Shown here: piece after piece, positions 17,495 to 25,457 of the stretch | How the letters are laid out: every line of letters starts with the position of its first letter | Position numbering within the stretch: position 1 is the stretch's first letter | Made by a program: the position numbers and the translations under genes | NCBI RefSeq assembly: GCF_014207445.1 | Contig: NZ_JACHEM010000018.1 | Span: forward strand, 19,942 to 83,941 | DNA from: Streptomyces candidus | GTDB taxonomy: Bacteria > Actinomycetota > Actinomycetes > Streptomycetales > Streptomycetaceae | DNA length: 64,000 nucleotides | Direction: 5' to 3' | The notes under the pieces: model-generated | Databases searched by the model: none | The model's input: only the letters and a program-made list of their open reading frames with translations | Told to the model about the DNA's origin: nothing

Positions 17495-18487
17495 ATGCTC
17501 GATGACCAGACGACAGCGGCAGCACCCTGGCCGACCGCCTACCCGCAGGGGTACGCGGTCGTCGACGTGGAGACCACGGGGCTCTCCCGCGACGACCGCA
17601 TCATCTCCGCTGCCGTCTACCGGCTGGACACGCACGGCGACGTCGTCGACCACTGGTACACGCTCGTCAACCCGGAACGGGACCCGGGCCCCACCTGGAT
17701 CCACGGCCTGACCAGCGACGTGCTGCGGAGCGCGCCGCTGTTCCCGGAGGTCGTGGGCGAGCTGTCCGACCGGCTCGACGGGCGCGTCCTGGTCGCGCAC
17801 AACGCGATGTTCGACTGGTCGATGCTGGCCCGCGAGTACGCACGGGCCGGGCACACCGCCCCGGTGCAGCACCGGCTGTGCACGATCGCGCTCGCCAAGG
17901 AACTGGCGCTGCCGCTGCCCAACCACAAGCTGGCCTCGCTGGCCGCGCACTTCGGCGTCGTGCAGCAGCAGGCGCACCACGCGCTGGACGACGCGCGGGT
18001 GCTCGCCGAGGCGTTCCGGCCGAGCCTGCACGCGGCGGCCCGCGGCGGGGTACGGCTGCCGCTCCTGGAGTGCCGGCCGCTCACCGAGTGGTCGGACGCC
18101 CCGCCCCGGCCCCGGATCGGCTACCAGCCTTCGTACGGCGGAGGCAACGGCGGCCCCACGAGCTGGCGGCCCTCCCGCAGGCGGCCGGCCTGCCCGTACC
18201 CCAACCCCGGCCGCTACCGGGCGGACCAGCCGTTGATGCAGGGGATGCGGGTGGCCTTCTCCGGCGACACCTCCGTGGACCGCGACCTGCTGGAGGACCG
18301 TACGGTCGAGGCGGGGCTGCACGTCGCGACGAGCGTGTCCCGGCTCACCAGCCTCCTGGTCACCAACGACCCGGACTCGGCGACCTCCAAGACGCTCAAG
18401 GCCAAGGCCTTCGGCACGCCCGTCGTCGACGAGGCCGCGTTCACCCACCTGCTCCGCGACGTGGCGCCGGCACCTTCGGACGGGTGA
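17495..18487 (+). CDS. DEDDh 3'-5' exonuclease with C-terminal BRCT domain
   Basis: This 330-residue protein has an N-terminal exonuclease domain (about 18-180) of the DnaQ/epsilon type: DVETTG with Asp24 and Glu26, HNAMFDWSML, and HHALDDA carrying the catalytic His and Asp. An Arg/Pro-rich linker follows at about 190-240. The C-terminal region (about 245-320, MQGMRVAFSGDTSVDRDLLE through SKTLKAKAFGTPVVDEAAF) matches a BRCT domain. The combination suggests recruitment to DNA-repair or replication complexes. The ATG at 17495 is chosen; a GTG 6 bp upstream is possible. Confidence 0.88.
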   Translation: MLDDQTTAAAPWPTAYPQGYAVVDVETTGLSRDDRIISAAVYRLDTHGDVVDHWYTLVNPERDPGPTWIHGLTSDVLRSAPLFPEVVGELSDRLDGRVLVAHNAMFDWSMLAREYARAGHTAPVQHRLCTIALAKELALPLPNHKLASLAAHFGVVQQQAHHALDDARVLAEAFRPSLHAAARGGVRLPLLECRPLTEWSDAPPRPRIGYQPSYGGGNGGPTSWRPSRRRPACPYPNPGRYRADQPLMQGMRVAFSGDTSVDRDLLEDRTVEAGLHVATSVSRLTSLLVTNDPDSATSKTLKAKAFGTPVVDEAAFTHLLRDVAPAPSDG

Positions 18488-18509
18488 GGGCGGGCCGGGC
18501 AACCCGCCC
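18488..18509 (+). terminator. Weak hairpin after the exonuclease gene
   Basis: GGGCGGG (18488-18494) can pair with CCCGCCC (18503-18509) directly after the stop codon. The short stem and missing U-tract make termination uncertain before the SURF1 gene at 18545. Confidence 0.3.
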
Positions 18510-18544
18510 GCCCGGGGTCTCCTCCCGCCAGGTACCGTCGATGC

Positions 18545-19351
18545 GTGTACCGCTTCCTGTTGTCCCGGCAGTGGGTGTTCCTCACCCTTTTCGTGCTCGT
18601 CCTCGTCCCGACGATGGTCGAGCTCGGCTTCTGGCAACTCCACCGCCACGAGCACAGGGTCGCGCAGAACCAGCTGATCGCCGGGAACCTCGCCGCCCCG
18701 CCGAAGCCCGTGGGCGAGCTGACCGCCCCCGGCCACACCGTCCCTCGGGCCGACTTCTGGCGCACCGCGACGGCCACCGGGACCTTCGACACCACGCACG
18801 AGGTCGTCGTGCGGCGCAGGACCTCACGGGACGACCAGGTCGGTTTCCACGTACTGACCCCGCTGGACCTCAAGGGCGGCGGCACGGTCCTGGTGAACCG
18901 CGGCTGGGTGCCCTTCGGCTCCGACCAGCAGCAGTTCCCGCATATCCCGGAGCCGCCCCGGGGCGAGGTGACCGTCACCGGCCGGCTCAAGGCCGACGAG
19001 ACGACCTCCGGCAGCGGCATCAAGGACCTCGCGGGGCTGCCGCCGCGGCACGTCATGCTGATCAACAGCGAGCAGCAGTCGAAGCTGCTCGGCCGTCCCG
19101 TACTCGGCGGCTACCTCGAACTGACGAAGCCCGTCCCCTCCGACGGCAGTCCCGAGACGATCGGCGTGCCGGACTCGGAGTCGATCGGCGCGCACATGGC
19201 GTACGCCGTCCAGTGGTGGCTCTTCGCGGCGAGCGTGCCGGTCGGCTGGGTCGTTCTCGTACGGCGCGAGAAGCACGAGCGGGACGAGGCGGCGGCCCGC
19301 GCCGCGACGGAGGACACCGGGGCCGCCGAGCCCGCCACCGCCTCGGCGTAG
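18545..19351 (+). CDS. SURF1 family protein
   Basis: This 268-residue membrane protein has an N-terminal helix (about 8-26), a large extracytoplasmic domain with GFWQLHRHEHR, VLVNRGWVP and LGGYLELT, and a second helix at about 218-236 (MAYAVQWWLFAASVPVGWVV). These are the SURF1/Shy1 landmarks. The family helps assemble cytochrome c oxidase, probably heme a insertion, at the cytoplasmic membrane. The GTG start has no strong ribosome-binding site. No cytochrome oxidase genes are adjacent. Confidence 0.93.
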   Translation: MYRFLLSRQWVFLTLFVLVLVPTMVELGFWQLHRHEHRVAQNQLIAGNLAAPPKPVGELTAPGHTVPRADFWRTATATGTFDTTHEVVVRRRTSRDDQVGFHVLTPLDLKGGGTVLVNRGWVPFGSDQQQFPHIPEPPRGEVTVTGRLKADETTSGSGIKDLAGLPPRHVMLINSEQQSKLLGRPVLGGYLELTKPVPSDGSPETIGVPDSESIGAHMAYAVQWWLFAASVPVGWVVLVRREKHERDEAAARAATEDTGAAEPATASA

Positions 19352-19415
19352 CAGCCCGCGGTCGTCCCCGGCCCGCGTGGATTGGTCCCGCTCGTCACCG
19401 GGCAGACGCCTGAGC

Positions 19416-21245
19416 GTGACCCAACGCATCGAGGACTACGCACTCATCGGGGACCTCCAGACCGCCGCACTCGTCGGCCGTGACGGCTCTCTGGACTGGC
19501 TCTGCCTGCCCCGCTTCGACTCCGCGGCCTGTTTCGCCGCCCTGCTCGGCAACGAGGAGAACGGCCACTGGCGGATCGCTCCCGAGTCCTCCGCCACCTG
19601 CACCTCCCGCTCGTACCTGGGCGACTCGCTCGTCCTGGAATCGGTGTGGGAGACCCGCTCGGGGACGGTCAAGGTCACCGACTTCATGCCGCAGCGGGAC
19701 ATCGCCCCCGACGTCGTGCGCATCGTGGAGGGCCTGTCCGGCGAGGTCGAAATGCGCTCCACGCTCCGGCTGCGCTTCGACTACGGCAACGTCGTCCCGT
19801 GGATGCGGCGCACCGACGGCCTGCGGGTCGCGGTGGCGGGTCCCGACGCGGTCTGGCTGCGCGACGTGCCCAGCTCCGACCGGGTGAAGGTCAAGACGTG
19901 GGGGCAGCAGTACAGCACCCGCTCCTCCTTCGCCGTGCGCGAGGGCGAGAAGGTGGCGTTCGTCCTCACCTGGCACCCCTCGCACGAGCACCGCCCGGCG
20001 CTCATCGACCCGTACGAGGCGCTGGAGCACAGTCTGGAGGACTGGGCGCTGTGGGCGGCCAAGTGCACGTACGAGGGCCCCTACCGGGAGGCCGTGCTGC
20101 GCTCGCTCATCACGCTCAAGGCCCTCACCTACGCACCCACCGGCGGCATCGTCGCCGCTCCCACCACCTCCCTGCCCGAGCAGATCGGCGGGGTCCGGAA
20201 CTGGGACTACCGCTACTGCTGGCTGCGCGACTCCACCCTCACCCTCGGCGCGCTGCTCGCCGCCGGGTACGTCGACGAGGCGGCCCACTGGCGCGACTGG
20301 CTGCTGCGCGCGGTCGCCGGAGACCCCGCCGACCTGAAGATCATGTACGGGCTGGCGGGCGAGCGCAGGCTGCCGGAGACGGAACTGCCGTGGCTGTCCG
20401 GATACGAGGGTTCCGCCCCGGTGCGGATCGGGAACGACGCCGCCGAGCAGCTCCAGCTCGACGTGTACGGCGAGGTCATCGACTCCCTCTACGTCGCGCG
20501 CGGCTCGGGTCTCGCCGTCAAGCCGCACGCCTGGAACCTCCAGCTCAGTCTGCTCGGCTTCCTGGAGACGATGTGGCGCGAACCGGACGAGGGGCTGTGG
20601 GAAGTACGCGGCCCGCGCAGGCACTTCGTGCACTCGAAGGTCCTGTCGTGGGTGGCCGCCGACCGCGCGGTCCGCACCCTGGAGGCGGACCCCACGCTGC
20701 CCGGCGACGCGGCGCGCTGGCGGGCGATGCGCGACGAGGTGCACCGCGAGGTCTGCGAGAAGGGCTACGACCCGGAGCGCAACACCTTCACCCAGTCGTA
20801 CGGCTCGCAGGAACTGGACGCGGCGACCCTCCTGATCCCCATGGTGGGTTTCCTGCCACCGGACGACCCGCGCGTGGTGGGCACGGTCGAGGCGGTGCGC
20901 AGCGAACTCGCCCGGGACGGCAGCTTCGTCCGCCGCTACAGCGCGGACGAGACGGGCGACGGGCACCGGGTGGACGGCCTGCCCGGCGGCGAGGGCACGT
21001 TCCTGGTCTGCTCGTTCTGGCTCGCGGACGCGCTGCTGATGACGGGCCGGGTCAAGGAGGCCCGCGACCTCTTCGAGAAGCTCCTGGCCCTGCGCAACGA
21101 CGTGGGGCTGCTCGCCGAGGAGTACGACCCGCTGGCGGGCCGTCTGCTGGGCAACTTCCCGCAGGCGTTCAGCCACATCGGCCTGGTGGGTACGGCGTTG
21201 GCACTGGCCCGGGAGGACGCCGCCGCGACGGAGGGTGCAGGATAG
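19416..21245 (+). CDS. Glycoside hydrolase family 15 protein (trehalase/glucoamylase-like)
   Basis: This 609-residue cytosolic enzyme has an N-terminal beta-sandwich region opening with RIEDYALIGDLQTAALVGRD, which is typical of bacterial GH15 proteins. The (alpha/alpha)6 barrel carries the hallmark NWDYRYCWLRDSTLTL at about 268-283. The C-terminal LLAEEYDP and GNFPQAFSHIGL segments contain the catalytic Glu candidate. Actinobacterial members include trehalases, so trehalose or maltose-type glucosides are likely substrates. The GTG at 19416 is chosen over the upstream ATG because the conserved region starts right after it. Confidence 0.9.
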   Translation: MTQRIEDYALIGDLQTAALVGRDGSLDWLCLPRFDSAACFAALLGNEENGHWRIAPESSATCTSRSYLGDSLVLESVWETRSGTVKVTDFMPQRDIAPDVVRIVEGLSGEVEMRSTLRLRFDYGNVVPWMRRTDGLRVAVAGPDAVWLRDVPSSDRVKVKTWGQQYSTRSSFAVREGEKVAFVLTWHPSHEHRPALIDPYEALEHSLEDWALWAAKCTYEGPYREAVLRSLITLKALTYAPTGGIVAAPTTSLPEQIGGVRNWDYRYCWLRDSTLTLGALLAAGYVDEAAHWRDWLLRAVAGDPADLKIMYGLAGERRLPETELPWLSGYEGSAPVRIGNDAAEQLQLDVYGEVIDSLYVARGSGLAVKPHAWNLQLSLLGFLETMWREPDEGLWEVRGPRRHFVHSKVLSWVAADRAVRTLEADPTLPGDAARWRAMRDEVHREVCEKGYDPERNTFTQSYGSQELDAATLLIPMVGFLPPDDPRVVGTVEAVRSELARDGSFVRRYSADETGDGHRVDGLPGGEGTFLVCSFWLADALLMTGRVKEARDLFEKLLALRNDVGLLAEEYDPLAGRLLGNFPQAFSHIGLVGTALALAREDAAATEGAG

Positions 21246-21249
21246 CGCC

Positions 21250-22005
21250 ATGGATCTTGCACTGAAGGACCGTGTGTACGTCGTCACCGGAGCCAGCCGG
21301 GGGCTGGGCTTCGCCGCGGCGAAGGAACTGGTGGCGGACGGGGCGAAGGTCGTCCTGACGGCCCGCGACGAGAAGGCCCTGACCGACGCGGCCGGTGAAC
21401 TGGGCCCGAACGCGGCGGCGTTGGCGGCGGACAACGCGGACCCGGCGACGGCCGCCCGGCTGATCGAGGAGGCACGCGGCCGGTTCGGCCGGTTCGACGG
21501 CATCCTCATCAGCGTCGGCGGGCCGCCCGCCGGCACGGTGGCCGACAGCACGGACGAGCAGTGGCGCGACGCGTTCGAGACGGTGTTCCTCGGCGCGGTG
21601 CGGCTGGCACGGACCGCGGCGGAGTCCCTCGGCGAGGGCGGGGTGATCGGCTTCGTACTGTCCGCGTCGGTGCACGAGCCCATCCCGGGGCTGACCCTCT
21701 CCAACGGTCTGCGACCGGGGCTGGCGGGGTTCGCGAAGTCGCTCGCCGCCGAGGTGGGACCGCGCGGCGTGCGCGTGGTCGGGTTGCTGCCGTCGCGGAT
21801 CGACACCGACCGGGTCCGCTACCTGGACTCGCTGGCCGGGGACCCGCAGGCGGCACGCGCGGGACACGAGGCGAGCATTCCGCTGCGGCGGTACGGGACC
21901 CCCGAGGAGTTCGGCCGGACAGCGGCGTTCCTGCTGTCACCGGCGGCGTCCTACCTGACGGGCATCATGCTCCCGGTCGACGGCGGCGCCCGCCACGGCT
22001 TCTGA
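21250..22005 (+). CDS. SDR family protein lacking the Tyr-Lys active site
   Basis: This 251-residue Rossmann protein is close to FabG in layout: TGASRGLG cofactor loop (13-20), a Ser near 138, and C-terminal LTGIMLPVDGG. At the position of YxxxK it reads SNGLR (151-155), so Tyr is replaced by Ser and Lys by Arg. I recall a recognised subgroup of FabG-like SDRs with this imperfect catalytic tetrad. The gene starts 4 bp after the GH15 stop and is probably cotranscribed. It may bind NAD(P)H without standard carbonyl reduction, or use another mechanism. Activity is not predictable. Confidence 0.85.
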   Translation: MDLALKDRVYVVTGASRGLGFAAAKELVADGAKVVLTARDEKALTDAAGELGPNAAALAADNADPATAARLIEEARGRFGRFDGILISVGGPPAGTVADSTDEQWRDAFETVFLGAVRLARTAAESLGEGGVIGFVLSASVHEPIPGLTLSNGLRPGLAGFAKSLAAEVGPRGVRVVGLLPSRIDTDRVRYLDSLAGDPQAARAGHEASIPLRRYGTPEEFGRTAAFLLSPAASYLTGIMLPVDGGARHGF

Positions 22006-22130
22006 CGTCAGCCCCCCTCGGGCGGCGGAACCCGCCTTACGTCAGCCCCGTTGGGCGGCGGAGGCGCCCTACGTCAGCCCCTCTGGGCGGCGGAGGCGCC
22101 CTACGTCAGCCCCTTTGGGCGGCGGGGCCG
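22005..22130. repeat. About 32-bp tandem repeats after the SDR gene
   Basis: Four copies of a unit beginning ACGTCAGCCCC and continuing into GGGCGGCGGA start at 22005, 22039, 22071 and 22103 (periods 34, 32, 32). The last copy runs into a 65-bp element that also occurs at 54937. No gene is seen in 22006-22245. Confidence 0.8.
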
Positions 22131-22179
22131 CCCCGGGGGCGGAACGGGCGGGCAAGGGGGCGGCCCCCACCGGAGGTGC
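22115..22179. repeat. 65-bp dispersed GC-rich element, copy A
   Basis: This copy starts TTGGGCGGCGGGGCCGCC and ends CCACCGGAGGTGC. The same sequence with one extra C is found at 54937-55002. It contains inverted GC blocks (GGGCGGCGGGGCCGCCC, GGGGGCGGCCCCC) that can fold. It lies between the stop of a plus-strand gene and the 3' end of a minus-strand operon. Confidence 0.85.
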
Positions 22180-22245
22180 ACCCTCCCGCCCTACGCCGCC
22201 CCCTCCCCCGTACGCCACACGCTCACCCTCACCCCGCCGCTCCCC

Positions 22246-22839
22246 TCACCGCACCCGTCCCATCCCTCCCCGGCGGCCCCCAGCCCCCCGCACCCGCACC
22301 TCCGTAGGCAGCCTCTCCAGCCGCACCGACTCCCGTGCCCGGGCCACCGCCACCGACGCCAGGTCCGCGACCGCCTCCGCGGGGACCGCGGACGGCCGCA
22401 CCGTCAGCCGGATACGGACGCGCGGCGCGGACTGGCGGCCCGTCAGCGCGACCACGGCCCGGTCGACGCCCTCCACCGCTTCCGCCTCCTCCGCGAGGAC
22501 CCGTTCCAGCGCCCGCCCGCGCAACAGCACCGGACCTTCCTCGTCCGGCACCCGCAGCACCGCGAGCCTCCGCCGCCGCAGCTGTGCCAGCAGCCACCAC
22601 AGGGCCAGCAGCGCGAGGACGGCGAGCGCGGCGATCACGACCGGCCACCACCACTCCTCGTCCCGCCACCGGGCCCGGTCCGCCGTGCTCAGCAGCACGT
22701 CGTCGCGGCCCGAGAAGGGCCACCAGGAGGGGACCCGGACACCGAGTCCCGCCATCAGGGCGGATCCGCCCAGCGCGAGCAGCGCCAGGCCCAGCAGTCC
22801 CAGCAACACCCTGTTCACCCGTGTCAGCACGGTCTGCAC
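22246..22839 (-). CDS. amaP: AmaP-like alkaline shock membrane anchor protein
   Basis: This 197-residue protein has two transmembrane helices at about residues 10-31 and 65-85. An Asp23-related cytosolic segment follows (LRRRRLAVLRVPDEEGPVLLRGRALERVL onward), with an Arg/Gly-rich tail. In Firmicutes AmaP anchors Asp23 to the membrane. It is the last gene of a minus-strand operon with two Asp23/Gls24 genes, which supports the name. The 3' end abuts the repeat region. Confidence 0.75.
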   Translation of the reverse strand: MQTVLTRVNRVLLGLLGLALLALGGSALMAGLGVRVPSWWPFSGRDDVLLSTADRARWRDEEWWWPVVIAALAVLALLALWWLLAQLRRRRLAVLRVPDEEGPVLLRGRALERVLAEEAEAVEGVDRAVVALTGRQSAPRVRIRLTVRPSAVPAEAVADLASVAVARARESVRLERLPTEVRVRGAGGRRGGMGRVR

Positions 22840-22846
22840 TCCCCCC

Positions 22847-23473
22847 TCACCCCTCTCCGCCCGTCACCCGTTCCGACCGCTCGACCCGCACCGCGAGCGC
22901 GGGCTCCCGGGCGAGACCCAGGTCCGCCGCTCCGGCACGCATCGCGTCCTCCAACTCCTCGCGTACGTCCGCGAGTTCACGGAAGTGCGAGACGGCCCGT
23001 ACGGTAACCTTGGTGCGGCCGACCCGTACCCGGGCCGCCTCCACCCCGGGCACCGCCATCGCGCGGTCGCGCAGCACCAGGGCCGCGGCGCCCCGGTCGA
23101 GCCCGGCCCGGACGTCCGGATCGGTGGCGTCCGCGCGCATGGGCAGCAGGGATCGCAGACCCGGAGTCACCGCGAGCACCACCAGCCACAGACCGAGTGC
23201 GATAGCCAGGCCCGCACCGACCTGCACCCACACCTGGTCCAGCGGGCGCTCGGCCAGCTGCGACGCGATGTCGCGGCGCCAGCCCATGCCGGGCTGGCCG
23301 GCCCGTACGGCGATCACGTCGTAGAGCAGCAGGCCGGCCATACCGAGCAGCAGCGCGGAGACGAGGGCGGCCGGAACCTTCCGCGCGGACCAGAACCGCT
23401 TCCCGGACGCGGCGTCGCGCCGGCCGGACGATGTCTCGGGCTCGGCCTGGAGCGTGGGTACGTGTTCGCTCAC
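22847..23473 (-). CDS. DUF6286-type membrane protein of the Asp23 operon
   Basis: This 208-residue protein has a hydrophilic N-tail (1-30), a transmembrane helix at about 34-54, a loop with RRDIASQLAERPLDQVWVQ, a second helix at about 83-104, and a C-terminal alpha/beta domain (LRDRAMAVPGVEAARVRV onward). This matches proteins labelled DUF6286 that accompany Asp23 genes in actinobacteria. The GTG at 23473 follows AGGAGG and overlaps the upstream gene stop (GTGA). The function is inferred only from context: a membrane component of the envelope-stress operon. Confidence 0.75.
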   Translation of the reverse strand: MSEHVPTLQAEPETSSGRRDAASGKRFWSARKVPAALVSALLLGMAGLLLYDVIAVRAGQPGMGWRRDIASQLAERPLDQVWVQVGAGLAIALGLWLVVLAVTPGLRSLLPMRADATDPDVRAGLDRGAAALVLRDRAMAVPGVEAARVRVGRTKVTVRAVSHFRELADVREELEDAMRAGAADLGLAREPALAVRVERSERVTGGEG

Positions 23474-23832
23474 CGCGTCCTCCTGCCGTGCGGGTCCACC
23501 CGGAGCAGCCGGTCGACCACCACCGTCACCTCGGGCACCTCCATGCCCGCCAACTCCCGCACCTTCAGCGAGACCTGGCGGCGCACCAGGGCGCACTGCG
23601 CGGCGATGTCCGAGGGGAAACCCAGTTCGAGCCCGATCCGCACCCGGGCGCGCGAGTCACGCACGGCCACCTCGGCGTGCGGCGCCGCCACGCCCGCCGG
23701 CGGTGTGTCGCCGAGCGCTTCGCTCGCCGCCCGGGCGGCGATCTTCGTGACGACCCGGTCCGCGATCTGCAGCGCACCCCGGTCGGCGGCGGGCACGGAC
23801 GCGGGCGGCCGCGCCTCCACCACCGCCGTCAC
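23470..23832 (-). CDS. Asp23/Gls24 family envelope stress protein (short paralogue)
   Basis: This 120-residue cytosolic protein has ALQIADRVVTKIAARAASEAL followed by a beta-strand pattern (AEVAVRDSRARVRIGLELG) and CALVRRQVSLKVRELAGMEVPEVTVVVDRL. That is the Asp23 fold pattern of strands plus an amphipathic helix. It starts at GTG 23832, overlapping the stop of the upstream small membrane gene. Together with the larger Asp23 paralogue it may form a hetero-oligomer at the membrane; that is inference. Confidence 0.8.
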   Translation of the reverse strand: MTAVVEARPPASVPAADRGALQIADRVVTKIAARAASEALGDTPPAGVAAPHAEVAVRDSRARVRIGLELGFPSDIAAQCALVRRQVSLKVRELAGMEVPEVTVVVDRLLRVDPHGRRTR

Positions 23833-24032
23833 CGCGGCCGGGAACGGTCGTCGCGTCCGCGGTCCCGGGGCCGCAGGAGGTCACCGGGGTCGAGGTCGCC
23901 GTCCAGGTACCTGCCGACGAGGCACCCGATGAGGCCGAGCGCCGCGACGATCACGAACGCCCCGAACCCGCCGAAGTACCCGGCGAACCCGAGTGCGATG
24001 CCGACCGCAAGGCCGACCAAAGACAGACTCAT
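23829..24032 (-). CDS. Small membrane protein of the Asp23 operon
   Basis: This 67-residue protein has two hydrophobic helices (LVGLAVGIALGFAGYFG and FVIVAALGLIGCLVGRYL), then a charged tail (DLDPGDLLRPRDRGRDDRSRPR). It resembles the DUF2273 small proteins that occur with asp23 genes. It is coupled to the next gene by a GTGA overlap. It probably helps tether the complex to the membrane. Confidence 0.8.
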   Translation of the reverse strand: MSLSLVGLAVGIALGFAGYFGGFGAFVIVAALGLIGCLVGRYLDGDLDPGDLLRPRDRGRDDRSRPR

Positions 24033-24075
24033 CGAACCGCCCTCACTCCCGGGTCTGCACCCTCGGATCCGTGGT

Positions 24076-24603
24076 TCACCGCAGCCTCTGTTCCGGCTCG
24101 TCCTCGTCCTCCTCGTCGGGCAGCTTCACGTCGCCGACCGCGATGTTGACCTCGACAACCTCCAGGCCGGTCATCCGCTCGACGGCCGCGACCACGTTCT
24201 CCCGCACCGCCCGCGCCACGTCGGCGATGGAGACGCCGTACTCGACGACGATGTCCAGGTCGAGCGCGGTCTGCACCTCGCCGACCTCGGCCTTCACGCC
24301 GCGGCTCACGGACTTGGCGTTGCCGCCCGGCACCCGGTCGCGGACCGCGCCGAACGTACGGGAGAGGCCGCCGCCCATCGCGTGGACGCCGTCCACGTCA
24401 CGGGCCGCGAGCCCGGCGATCTTCTCCACCACTCCGTCGGCGATGGTCGTGCGGCCACGGGTGGACGGGTCGCCGCCGCCGCGCTGGGGGGTACTGGCTC
24501 CGGACGCGGACACGCCCGGGGATACGGACAGTTCCTTCTCCGGGCCGCCGGTCCGGATGTTGCCGCGCTGCTGCTCGTTGCGCTGCTGTTCGGTGTCAGC
24601 CAT
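24076..24603 (-). CDS. Asp23/Gls24 family envelope stress response protein
   Basis: This 175-residue protein has a disordered polar N-tail to about residue 45, then TTIADGVVEKIAGLAARDVDGVHAMGGG, VSRGVKAEVGEVQTALDLDIVVEYG and AVRENVVAAVERMTGLEVVEVNIAVGDV. That is a complete Asp23 domain. It has an acidic C-tail (DEEDEDEPEQ). It is the first gene of a five-gene operon (asp23, small TM protein, asp23-like, DUF6286, amaP) and divergent from the gene at 24704. The family forms abundant membrane-associated structures induced by envelope stress. Confidence 0.88.
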   Translation of the reverse strand: MADTEQQRNEQQRGNIRTGGPEKELSVSPGVSASGASTPQRGGGDPSTRGRTTIADGVVEKIAGLAARDVDGVHAMGGGLSRTFGAVRDRVPGGNAKSVSRGVKAEVGEVQTALDLDIVVEYGVSIADVARAVRENVVAAVERMTGLEVVEVNIAVGDVKLPDEEDEDEPEQRLR

Positions 24604-24654
24604 CGCTGTTCATCCCTTTCCGGGGGGTACGCGGTACTGGACTCCGTTGCCACA

Positions 24655-24667
24655 TTAAGTCCGCTTG
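24655..24667. promoter_or_regulatory. 13-bp motif shared with the crotonase promoter
   Basis: TTAAGTCCGCTTG occurs here, between divergent asp23 and the gene at 24704. It occurs again in reverse orientation at 26287-26299 upstream of the crotonase gene. Both sites are 35-55 bp from a start codon. An AT-containing 13-mer is unlikely to recur by chance in such GC-rich DNA. Confidence 0.35.
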
Positions 24668-24703
24668 CCCGATGTCGCGCCCGGGATGCGGCAGGCTGGC
24701 CCC

Positions 24704-25441
24704 ATGGCATCCACAGCACCCGACGAGGGTTGGACGCAGGCGGTACGGCAGCGGCTTGGCCTGGGCAGACTGCTGCCCCTGGGCGGGCCGGGGGACGGCG
24801 TGTGGATCGCGGAGCGCGCGGCGGACCACGTACTGCGCCTCGCCGGCCGGTCGGTCGACGGCGCGGCGCTCGGGGCGCTCAGGGTGGGTCTGGCCGAGCC
24901 CGACGCGGTGCCCGCCGGCCCGGCCGTGCCGCCTCCGCCGGGTTCACTGCCGCTCGGACCGCTGTGCGTGACGGCCGAGTTCCGGGCGACGCCGCACGAA
25001 CCGATCCCGTACACGGCGAAGCGGCTGCGGTCCGCGCTGTTCACGGCGGCCGAGGAGCGGCTGGGGCTGGAGGTCGTGGAGGTGGACCTGCGGGTCACGG
25101 GTCTGCTGGGCGAGGCACCGGCGAGGTCCGGCGCGGAGAAACAGCCGCCCGCTGGTCCACCCGGGCGACCGAACGGGGCTCCGGCCTCCGACGGGCCGGA
25201 AGCGCTGGCGGCCCTCGGGGTTCCCGGGGTGGCCCGACTGACCTCCGTACTGGGCACGCGACCGGTCACGCACGACACGGCACCCCCCGGTGGTCATCTC
25301 CTTGTGGAGGTGGCGGTGACCGGGGAGCGCCGTGCGCTGGAGGTGGCCCTGGAGGTCCGCGCGCGGGTCGCGGGCGCGGCTCAGGGGCGTCCGTCGGTGG
25401 CCGTGCTGATCACCGAGGTGATCACGGACGGCGTGGCCTAG
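24704..25441 (+). CDS. Asp23-linked protein of unknown function (P10-family label)
   Basis: This 245-residue soluble protein has WIAERAADHVLRLAGRSVDGAALGALRVGL near the N-terminus, a Pro-rich stretch, KRLRSALFTAAEERLGLEVVEVDLRVTGLL, and a C-terminal strand-rich region. I recall such proteins being labelled nucleopolyhedrovirus P10 family; this says nothing about function and a viral origin is unlikely. The two strand-helix blocks resemble divergent Asp23-like halves. It is divergent from the Asp23 operon with a 100-bp shared promoter region, so a linked role in envelope homeostasis is plausible. Confidence 0.65.
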   Translation: MASTAPDEGWTQAVRQRLGLGRLLPLGGPGDGVWIAERAADHVLRLAGRSVDGAALGALRVGLAEPDAVPAGPAVPPPPGSLPLGPLCVTAEFRATPHEPIPYTAKRLRSALFTAAEERLGLEVVEVDLRVTGLLGEAPARSGAEKQPPAGPPGRPNGAPASDGPEALAALGVPGVARLTSVLGTRPVTHDTAPPGGHLLVEVAVTGERRALEVALEVRARVAGAAQGRPSVAVLITEVITDGVA

Positions 25442-25457
25442 GCCGGACGTCGGGGGA

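Noticed and set aside
22005..22130. Regular repeats considered as a CRISPR array
   Set aside because: The units are directly tandem with no unique spacers, and no cas genes are present.
24604..24640. GGGTAC with an upstream GTTC, resembling a sigma-B promoter for the gene at 24704
   Set aside because: Spacing and the -35 match are poor, and part of it would lie in the asp23 coding region. Not enough to list as a promoter.
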